From Nectonema munidae (taxonomy: Eukaryota > Nematomorpha > Nectonematoida > Nectonematidae), in assembly GCA_030549495.1 (NCBI GenBank), contig JAUIRK010000976.1, positions 668,501 to 732,500 of the forward strand: DNA of 64,000 bases, read 5' to 3'. The translations under genes were made by a program, and so were the position numbers. Shown here one piece after another: positions 25,101 to 37,100 of the stretch; the stretch's first letter is position 1; each line of letters opens with the position of its first letter. A model generated the notes under the pieces. The model made no database searches, was not told where the DNA came from, and saw nothing but the letters and a program-made list of their open reading frames with translations.

Positions 25101-28100
25101 ATTAAAGTTTCCAAATGTAACAAACGTACTGATAAAGATTAAGAGACCTTTGCTGAAAAAAAAATTTTAACGCGAGTCTGACAATATTCTTTGATATAAA
25201 ATTGTAACGATTAAAAACTATTTCTCTCTTTTTTAAAAAAAAAAAAATTTTCATTTTTGCAAAATGTTTGGTGTATTGATGGAACTAAATTTTTACCAAA
25301 AATCTCAGTGATTATTTTGAATAGCTGAAATTTGGTATCATGAAAAAAGGTTCTTAAAATATTGAACTTATATTCCGCTAAAAACTTCTTTCTAATGAGA
25401 TAAAATGGAATTAATTTTAATTTAACTCTAAATACAAATTAGAGAGCTGAATGAGATACGAGAGCTTAAACAAGAGAAGAGAGCTTGGGTGAAAGAAGAA
25501 AACTTGAATGAGAGAATAGAGATTGAATGAGAGAAGAGAGCTTGAGTGATTGAGAAACAGAGAAGGAGACAGAAAGAGAAATAGAATTACTGTTACAAAA
25601 GATGAGAAAATCTAGTGGATCATCAACATGTCTCGCCCCCGGGTGTGCGCCCCTGCTTCAAAGGGCAAATTTAATATAATTTTCTTAAGAAAGTCTTTAT
25701 TATGATTTTGATTTACATTTTTATAATATATTTTTACTCATTTACTACTTTATGTTTTTTAGCATTTCTAATTTATCTTATGTAAAATTGAAGAATTTGA
25801 AGGGAAGAATCAGTCAAAAAAAAATCAAAAATTCAAAATTTAATATATATATATATATTATATATGCATCTTTCTTTAATTAAAATTTTTAAAATTTAAG
25901 ATTACTTATATTTGTATTACAAAAAAAGTTTATAAAGTGGTTTAAAGGCAAACTCTGATTTTTGGTTGAAGGGGAGGGGGGGGGGGTAATGTAAATTTTG
26001 TTCTTCTGAAATCTAAGTGAGAGAAAAGTTTTTGAACCAGTGTTCTAACATTACATTTCATTACTACTTAAAACATTTTTGACACAAAAGTCACTCATTC
26101 ATTTGCAAAGGAATTTTTGCTATGGCTGCAAATAAAAGAATGAGGGAAATGTTTTGCGCCTTGGCATTAAAGCATCTAAGTGATGAAATGCATACTACGA
26201 ATGACTTTGTCGACTATGTCAAGACTGAACAGGCATGTTTTGTACAAACCACTCTCTACCACAAACAATGACGGTATAGTCAGAGAGCAAACAAATGCAC
26301 CATTCACTTCCATTTTTTTCAGGCCAGACTTTTGTCTATGTCTCTAGTACTTCGAGATTAAAGACAAACCAGGGATGCCCAACCCTTTTCTATGATGGGT
26401 CCATTTCAAAATATAAACGCTTTACTGGGCGATTTTTTTTGAAAAGTTGAAAATGAACAATTTAAATACACAACTTTATTCTGACAACATTTATTGAAAT
26501 TAATGTGCTTTCTGACATCATCACGTTAAAATATTTATTATAATTTCACCTTTAAGATACATTCCTTCTTATCTATAATGGCGGCAGGGTTTTCGACTTT
26601 AGTCGATGTTTAGAGTCGGTATTTTGTGTTCAGCCTTTAAGTCAAAGTATATTCTAAGATGCAAGCGATTCCTCTGCTATAGTCAAAAAGTCGTATTTGA
26701 GAAAAAGTCTTTTGCGGACCCATAAGTTGGATCGTATTCTTTATCACATGTTGATTTCATGTTATTTCAAATTAAAACAAGAAAATTGAATGAACTTTTG
26801 GATTATATAAAGTGTAGAAACAATTTTTTTGATAAATTTTTTTCACATGGGTCCATTACAAAAACTATACAAAATTTGTTAAGACGCTAATTTTAAGATA
26901 TTGCAATAAAAATCAGCATTTCGACTTATAACCCCCGAAATAAGAGTGAAACAAACCTTTTAACTTTATTATGTTCAATTCTTCTTCAGCAGAAAATGCA
27001 AAGAACTAGACTTGTTCATTTTATCTCTTCACTTCACTTTTTCCAGTGATCCTTCCTCATATTTTACTTTACCATCGATATATTTATGATGGCCCTTCGC
27101 CAATCAGTCTTAAAACAATCTTATATAAATCTTTTTTATTCAGAATCTCTAACTTTAGATGGATGGTCGGATGTGGAAGGAGATTGGGCAGAAGATATCC
27201 TTTTTATATTTTCATTTACTATAATATATTTACTTTGCTAATCTTCGAACAATTTTTTAAATGATTTGGGCTACTTCTTTAGCCCTAATTTGGGCCCCAC
27301 TTTTTTTAGAAACGAATCCTCTGCTTATCTTTTTTTATCAGCTTTATATTTTAAGCGCGTAAAACTTATTTTAGATGCCGTACGTTTTGCCTTTAATAAT
27401 GAATTACACCTCTACGTTAAATAACCTATTTTCTTTTTGACAAATATACGAACTCTCTGAAGTTCCTACAAAAGTAACGCTCACAGACATTTAATCTACA
27501 AAAAGCTTTTCCTTGATTTTTTGCTCGCATCTTTTATTTTGAGTAAATGCAGTGTTTAAAGAATGTTAAATTTAACATCTTTACTTTACATGTCACTAAT
27601 GGCATAGCCTTCAATTTTTGAACAGGGAGGGGAAGAAGGTGGTAAATACTGGAAAAAGCCTCAAATTATATTTTCCCTATTACTAAAACAATATGCGCAC
27701 TTTGAAGTGAAGAAATTGTAATTTTACAACTGAATTTTTTTTATCTTTGAGTGAATTAGAGGAAATTGGAACTAGAAGATTTAACGAGAGCTTGTATAGC
27801 TTGACCACCTTGATGTGATGATGATGGACAGGGAGATGCAAGAAATTCACAAGAATATCTTGTGAGAGTAAACAATTCGCTTTAATCAAGTATTATGTTT
27901 TTGATTCTACCATGGGAATCTGTTCTCTCATTTTTAAAGGCCTCCCTTATTGCGACTTTACTTTCAAAATAGTTGTTATTTTCGCTTTTGCATTGCCGGA
28001 AACTGCTTTTTTGGTTTTAGATGTGTCATTGCTTGCTGCTTTTCATAGCACAAATACTTTTTTTAATATAACTTTCAGTTTCTCAATTTTCCAAAATACT

Positions 28101-31100
28101 CTATGATTTTAAATCTCATCTTTTTCTCATTTTTGCAAAGTTAAGAAAAAAATTAATTAGTGACAAACAGAAGTAAACCTTTTCGTTATCATTACTTATA
28201 AAAGTTTGCTTATTTGAATCAGCTGTTGGGAGACAGAGCCACAAACTAAAAATTTTAAATCATAAGGAAATAACGTTTGCGTATTGAAACAGTTGTAGTG
28301 CAGCGTATCAAACTCAACCACTAGTTGAAATCATAAACGCGCCTATTTTTATTTTCTAGCAGTTTCTTTTTAAGCTCCATCACATGATAGATTCCATCAC
28401 AGCTATAGCTAATCTAGAGAGTGGAAGCTTGGAATCAAACATAAGTAACATAATCATTTTTTTGAAATATGAATTTGCAGAATAAAATAGGCTGCTTCTG
28501 GAACTGGAGACGAACTTCTTTTACCGCCTCCGAAACCATCATTTTAATAAAACGTCACTAAGAATAATTTGCTATACACATCTTACCCGAAAGGTTTTTC
28601 AAACGGAGTTACTCAAGACCCTAGGGTTGCATAAAATATTTCAGAGGTTACGCGGAATAAGTGATGCACCTGTGAGTTTTATTTTTTTTATCTCGATTGA
28701 AACATCATTTTCACTATATAACAAATTCCTTTTTATCATTTAATTACTCTTTGCAAAATCGGGGTTTCCTCTCATCATCCTCGCTTTCTAACCTTTTCAA
28801 AGGCTTTTATAATTCGTTTTTTTATTCTTATTTGTTTTGTTGTAAGTTTAGCTTTATTAAATCTTACACTAGTTTATAAGGGTGAAAACATTGCGAAACC
28901 CCGTTCTACCCTACGAGCTAGAAAGCTGAGATTTTAGCTTTTTAAAAATATCTCTACACGCATTACTTTCTTTCACTTTATGAAGGATGTCTAACCTTTT
29001 CTTTCACTCAATTTATATTGAAATGTTTTATACAATTCGACTCCAAGATACACCCTCTTTTGTGTCCTAAACAGCCTTGCTTTATATTCTATCGGTTGGA
29101 CAGCGTTCGCAATTCCACATTTGATTGGATCCTGATCTACTGGTCACCAGATGATTCGCCGGTATGAAATATTTTTAATACATTCTCATTTTATTGCCAT
29201 TGTTTTATTACCTTTGTTTTTCAGAGCTGCTTATGCTCGTTCTTTTGTCAAAAGCACTGATAACAAAGTGTTCCTGAAAAAAATCTTCTTTTGACTCGCA
29301 TTGTTTTGTATGTGGAAATACTGCATATAAACTTTCAAAACCAAAATTAAACTTAAATTTTTTTTCCATTTTTATTTACAGATCAGTTGCACGTATTTTT
29401 GTGCTAAATTATAACAGATTTATCTTGAAATTTATTTACAATTGATCATAATGGATAATTGAGTTTGGATATAAGGATTATAAAACTCTTTAAACACCAA
29501 TGGGACATCTATCTCCAATAAAATAAAAGTCAGCTGTTTTGAGTAATTAAAACAAAGGCAAATAGTTAAGAAGACGATTTTTTCTAAAATAGTCAGAAAA
29601 TGAATTCAAAAAATCATCAAAATTGACATTAAACCACCACATTTAATGGGAAGATTCTTAAGAACTTTAAATTTTCGTTTCAAATGCTTGTATTACATAC
29701 AGTATTTCCAACTATAAAACAATGAGTGTTAGAATTTTATTTTTTCTCCATTTTTGGAACACTTTTAGTTGCAACTTTTTCTTAGTTTTACGCTAGATCA
29801 GCGTTTTCCAAACTGTGGGTCCCGACCTTTCACTGGGTCGCGTGAAAAATAAAATGGGTCGTGACAAAAAAGAAAGGACATGAAGGGAGAGCAAAGTGAA
29901 GAAAATCTAAAAGTGTTAATATTTTATTCACATGCAAATAAATAAAACGATGTGCGATCATGAAAAAAATATACATATGAATTGTCGATGCTGAATAAAT
30001 GAACGCAGTGATCAGAGTTTGTCTCATTACACCTAAGTATTATGGGTCGCAATGCAAACTCTGTTTCTTGCTAAGGGTCTCAGTAAAAAAAGTTTGAAAA
30101 ACCCTGCGCTAGATTAAGTTTTGACGCTTTGCAATGGGTTTGCTTTCATAGATCTTGTTATATAGCAAACCTGGATTATCCTTACGATTTGTTCTCTGAG
30201 TATTTTTTCGGTTTATCAGTTTGTATGTATAATTCTATCTAATGCACATGATAGAAAGGGCATTAAAAGATGCACACTTTTGACATTTTGTTTATTTGCG
30301 TTAAAATTGTAAAACTTTTTTATTTACCTACTTAAAATAAAGTTAAAACTTACTTTAAGGGATATATATACTTAAAATTCTCTATTTTAAATGAATTTAT
30401 AAAAATGAGTAATAGGCTGTTCAATTAATTCGGGATAAAGCAGACAAGGAAAAGAACTTTTATTGGAACAAAAATTGAAATTTTCAATCTTGCAAACGAT
30501 CTTTATCAAAAGACATTGAAGTGAAGCTCGGATATCTATTGATATCATGTGGTTGCAATATGTATGTCTGTGTTATGTTTGATTTTGTGTGCTAATTCAT
30601 AAAAATTTTAAGCGATTTAATGTTAATATTTTGCCCGGTTGTATATGAATTTATCGGGGTGCAAAAAGATGGTTCTCAATGAATCTCATTGGGATAGCGA
30701 AGATTCCTTATTTTTGAGGATCTGATTTTACATGTTTGCAAGTTTAACTAAGGAATAAAACAAGGATTTCGAATTTTGCGAAGTTTACTCTACGTAATAT
30801 GCACATGTGGTGGCGTATTAAAAATAATCATCATCTAGGTGGTTATTATTAATGAATTTGGTTTTTTAAAGCGTAATTCGTATTACATTCAATTTCCAAT
30901 ATATCTATTTAAATAATGATTATTTCAAATAAACTGGAAGGAAAACAAATATAACAGATAGATACTCCATTGTCCTCTTGAATACTCCATTCCATATATG
31001 CATATAGTAATACAGACTCACAGTTCTCCTTTGTTTTTAATGGCTTTTTAGATGCTTTAATATTTTTTCTCATTCTCATGAAATAGAAGTTGGATCATTT

Positions 31101-34100
31101 AAAATGAAATATAATAGTATCATCCCTTTTCACGGCAAATGATACGCCATTTTTATGCCTGTCCTACTAAGGCCGTGGATCACAGAAACATATTGTTGTT
31201 TTTTATATGCCGAAGCATGCATACAAATGCTCATCTTTCTAATGAATTTGTGAAGTTGTATTTTTTTTTAATTTTCAATATTTTTTTTACATATATCAGC
31301 GCACAAATGGACAAAAAATATACATTCAAAATTTTTCTAAAACTGGACAATTTTTTTCCATTTATTTTTCACTTTTTCTCAATTGGAAACAAAATTTAGT
31401 CATAACTTTTAAGTGTAATCATAAAAGCGTACAGAATAGAAAAAAAATCCCAAACCCATCATCGATTCAATAAATGCGATTTTGGATATATACCATAAAA
31501 ATGAACTCACAGCATTCAATACCAAGATTGATTAGGAAGTATGCTCCATAAATAGCTCTGCCTGCACCAACAATTTCTTTAATTTTTTCTTCCAATATCT
31601 TTCCTATATTAGTCAAGAGTGCAAAAGTATAGCAGAGATGAAATAGTTTGCTAATTGCGATCTTATTTTAGTTGCACATTTGATATCATTTACATTAAAT
31701 TATTTATTTTTTGAGTATAATTATTTTTGGATTCTCCGATAATATAATTTGAATTCACGCGATGAATCTAAAAAAATAGTGAACAACCTAAAAATTCTTG
31801 ATTTTAAAGTGATCCTTGAAAAGTCAAATGGGCCACCCGCTCCCCGCTTCTCAGAATTTGACACATGAATTGATCTCTGGTATAGATATAGTTGTAGGCG
31901 TTCTGCATTTTTATCTAACGTTTCTTTTTCTTTTTTTGTTCAGGTGAAACAAAAGATGTTGTATGCTTCCACCAAAGCTTCAATGAAGAAAGAATTTGGC
32001 AATTCTATAATCAAAACCGAATTATACTGCACAAATCTGGTAATCTGGCTTAATACACATTTTGTCGAAGAAGAATGATTGAAATGTCATTCTTACTCTT
32101 TGACCGTATTTTCATATGTGCGATTTTTTAAAGTAAATAAAATGAAGGTTTCCCTGTGACATGCTTATTTAGGATTAAAAATATAGAAAATGTATAATCT
32201 TCGCATTTGTACATGGTACATCGTTAAAGAAATGTCATTGGGCTCATATGGTAAACGTCGTCTTTTATTAAAATTTAGAAATCCTTCATGAAAATATTTG
32301 AAGATTCGATAAACAAGCATCATTATATCTAAAAGAAGACAGTAATTGAGAAGTTTGTGCTAGTTTTTCAGTGCGAATAGACATTATGTACACACATCAC
32401 TGGTCTTATGTAACATTTACTATGCCAACATATAATTCTATTTGAAAGATAATTGCTGAACAAGTCTTGTAAAAGAAAAATATTTTAGGTAGAATATAAA
32501 GGATCGTTGGCTAATTTTTTAAGGATAGGTATTCATTCACAAAATCAATTTCTCATGAATTCCCCTCTAAGACCCAATCGCGAAATTTTCAGAGCCTTTC
32601 CAACTTTCCAACTTTTTCTCCAAGTAATCTTTTTTCTTTATCATTATGAATTGGTCCTGCGCTACTAAAGAGCTGATCGCTCTGAATAATTCTAGGTGCA
32701 CGTGTAATAATATTGACATGCAATTTTTGACAAAATTGGAAATCCTTTTTTTTTCGTTTTTCACCATCCTGAACTTTGAACTGTCGTGCATTCATTCTTT
32801 TCCCACTCTGATAATAATTAATAAGTTCTTCAATGAAAGCTGTATTCTCTTCTCTAGCATCATCATCATTTTCTTCTTCGCTACTTACGTGTAGAATAGC
32901 GTCCACACCTTCATTTAAAGTTTTAAAAACTTGACTTGAATTTCTTCTCATTTTCATGCAACTTTTATTTTCTTCTGTATCTTACTGCTATCATTACCAA
33001 AAAATTTTATAAAAAAAAATTTGAAAGCTAAAAAGAGTTACCAAAGATCGATATCGGTCATGGTGAAAAACTAGAAGAATAATAATCTTTAATTTAGTGT
33101 GACATTTTGACAAAAAGTTGGACATTAATTCCAGATTCCAGCCATTTTACAAAAAATCTAGTATATAGTGGATATCGGATTATGAATACGAGAGAAAGTA
33201 AGAGTAATTAAATGATAATACACTATATATACGAATAGAAAAGAGAATTGAAGTTGTGCACTACAATATTCATCATATTTTAATAATGTTCAATAGCATA
33301 ATGTTATCTAGAAAAAAGAAAAATGTTTGAAAATTGCGGATGCGGATGTTATTGCCGATGTACATAATATGAAACTTAAATGATTCGCGGATGAAGATTT
33401 AAAAATTTTTGCTGATGCGTATATCCAATACATCTCTAACTTATGATCCTTTTATTGCTTAATCATAAAAGCGACGAATGCCCTTTTGATAATTATGCTT
33501 ACGTATATTTGAGAAAATTATATTTCATTTTTTTGTGTATATCATAACAGAATTAGGAGGTTTCATTATAAAGATATGAAATTAAGCATAAATAGAATCC
33601 AAAGTTTGAAAAACGTTTTTGAAAACTTTTGTTTGTAATAAAAATTCGTTTTACCTTGATGTCTATTCCTGAAAATAGGATGTTCTTTTTTCCTATGTTC
33701 TTTGGATGTATTGATTCAATCTTCACATACATTTTAGCCTAATTTTTCCTTTATCTGTAAAATGATTTCTCTTCTTATTTATTCAACAAAAACAATTTAT
33801 TCACTCATATCTCATTAATTAAAAAAAAAACACTTAACATTTTTGGCGCAATTGAAAGATGTTTTTGAACACAGTTGCCGTCAGGTTTCACACCGAACGT
33901 TCACAATCCTCTCTATAAAGACTTTCCTCAGATACAATTATGAATGATTATGACAGAGAATCCAATCATATGAGAGAGGGCCAACTTTATATCATATATT
34001 TTTTTTACAGTCTTGCAATGTCTAAAATTAAACCCAAATTTAGTCTTGTGCTTGCTTAAATACTCTAATTCCCAAATTCCCAGACACTAATCCCAACAAC

Positions 34101-37100
34101 ACAGGACACAAGCAAGCCTGCCCTCTGAAAGATGACTTCTTTGCTAAAATGGTATATCTTTTATTTTCTATGCTAGGTTGATGCCAAATACGACTCCTAT
34201 GTCAAGTATTTGCAAGGCAAAGGTGAAAAAGTTTACACGCCCCTTGAAGAAGAACTTCAAAGCATTCACGATGTTAAGGTTTTATTCGAGTGACTTCTGG
34301 CTCCTTTGTTCTGCTATTTTTTCGCTTGTCTTCTTCAACCATGCATGGGCCTTCTTTACGATATATCCGCTTGTAATATTTTTTGCATGCTCTCAAAAGG
34401 GATTCATAGAAGTCGTTAGATAATCAAAATTTTACATTTTAACACAAATAAAAATGACACAGAAGTATAGATATTTTAATCATATCACAGGGAAATGAGA
34501 TGATATCGCAAACGTTGGTAGATTTGAAAAAAAAATTATTTTTAAAATAATTATGCTTTCGAAAACGCAGCCTAGAATTATGTTTTTAGGAAAAATATTT
34601 TTACGATGACAAACATTTAATTTTAACAACATTATCAATAATCTTGTCTTATTTGCATGTTCTTTCGTATTAGCCCCTACCCACCTGCCCAGCATTTAAC
34701 TTTTCTTTTCTAGTGAGAACAATTGACCCCAAAATTGGCGAAACTTTTAAATTTTGTCTTTGTAATCCTTGCTATGAAATGCAGTAAATAATTTATGTTG
34801 TATATTTGCATGCTCTCAAACAGGAGTGATTGTCGTCACTAGGAAATGATCATGTGTGTATGAAAATCTTAAGCATACCTATATCTTATTTTCATATATT
34901 TTCCCCTCCCTCTTGAATCCAAATGAGCGATGCCAGCCACCATAACCAAGTTAATTTTTCCGATGGTTGAGAAAATCAAATTAAAAGGCTTTAAGCCCTA
35001 GGTTTTGAGAACTAATCATCTGCTTATCTTTTTAATGAGCTTTCATATGACTTGAAGCAGGCGATTCTTATTCTATTGGTTAATATCGAATAGCTTGATG
35101 TCTTTCTTTTTATGGCATCGAATGTGTTACTCTGTTAGCCAGGTAAGCCTGCTTTTATTTGCATGTTACAACTTTAATGCATGAAGTTGCTTATTAGCGC
35201 GATTCATTCAGAAACTTTGTATTTTATTATGTCATTCTTTTTAATAAAAATATTTTAAAGAAGGAAGACATTGTCAGTGTTGACACAAAGCTCAAAACAA
35301 TGCAAGGCATTGCCTTTCCTTTGGATGAGAAAGCAAATTTGGCGCTCAAACATTTTTCCCTTGGTCAAACTAACTATGCAAGATTTGTACTTTTTGTGCA
35401 GTGAAACGCGTTATTCTCTTCTACTACTTTGCATCCTTTTTAGAAGTTGAATCTGACTTGTGAGAATATTTTTGTGGATAAAGAGAAAAAGAACTTAACG
35501 TTTGAATCTTTTGCAAGTTCCGTCCCTTCAAACGAACCCAGATATCACCTCTACCGCCTCGAATACACTCGGAACAACACGCACAATTCTGCCATATGTA
35601 ATTTTTTGTACATATGAAAGCATATGGGCCCATTTTTATTAGCGTTCCGTGATACTTCACCATAGGGGAGGGGGATACAACTTTTCAAATATCCTTACCA
35701 TGAGATTTATGGGGACTATTTTTGAAAATAATTATGGATAGATGAGCAAGAGTACATTATAACTATTTGAATATCTATTTGCATTTAAACGGTTAACGAC
35801 CAGATTAACCAGACAATATCTAATGTAAGTCGGAAGATTTGTAATAAAAAACTTTTGTCTTCAAACTTTTCATATTTTTGTAAAGTAGATAATCGTGGAC
35901 TGAGGTCCTTAGACATGTTAATGAGCCAACTAAATAAATAGACAAAAAGTTTAGTTTATTGATAAACGGATGAATACATTTCTTTTCAATGTTCCTTTGA
36001 TGCATATAACCATAATTCCCGAAAAAGGCCAAACTAAGACCGCTACTTTTTAAAACAGTTTACTAGCCCCCTATTTTTTTAAAAACTAATATCGCCTTTT
36101 TCAAAGATCAATTTACTTTTCTTATCTCATTTGAAGCACTTCAACTTATCAACTCTCAATTTTGCAAATGGCCTCCATTCGTTAACTACAATAGGACACG
36201 GAGTATCCTAACAGTAAGCGAGACATGATATTTATTCACATCAGCCAAAAGTCGTATGTATGTGCAAGGTAACAATCTGGAATAGTGGTTGCCAACTTTC
36301 TTTCAATGTTGCGACCATTTCAACTTTATTTCAATTTTGCGCTGAACTAAGAAACGAAACTAAACTCCTTATTATCCAATAGAAAATCTAGCTGATTTGA
36401 GGTTGAATGGTATGTAGTTTAGTCCTGCGCATAGCGGCTATACCCTCATCGGTCACATGTACAATTTTCGCGCTGCATGTCCAGGCATAGAAATAATGAA
36501 TGTTTTCCTAGCATCGATATAAAGCATGCAACTGCATAGACTGGTAGATAAAGTGTGTTTGAAATTATAAAATGACATATGCCATACTTTTTAATTTAGT
36601 ATTAAACACGCTGCTCGTTAAAAATGTTTTGGCATAATGCCTTTTGGATTCCATCAGTTAGAGATATTTTAGTCAAATAGTAAACGTCTTCTGAAACTTT
36701 CTTTTGTGAACCTAATTTTATTGATAAATAAGGAATTAAGAAGGAAGGATATTTAAAAATAAATTTCCTATGTTTTTCGGGCTATTTTTTTTACCTGAAT
36801 TTATTTGATATTTTCCTCATTTTCAGCGAACTTGTACCGATAAAGGGGAATTTTTTAGATGAGATTGTTAGCTACTAGGTTTTGAGTATTTCAACCTAAT
36901 ATAAATGGCTGATTCGAAACCCTCAGATACCAATGATGTTGGGCTACTCTCAATCAATTGCACCAATAAATGTGCATATACAGTAAAAGCTCGTTATATT
37001 GAATTCGCATAACTCGACGTTTTTACGAGGTCCCGTCCATTTCCTTATAATTTGCAGTTAAATCATCCATATAACTCGAAGTCAGTTTACTCAAGGTTTC

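Noticed and set aside
36830-36860. Acceptor TTTTCAG followed by RTCTDKGEFF as twinfilin ADF-H2 exon
   Set aside because: It stops after 11 codons, and a perfect match lies at 35444-35597.
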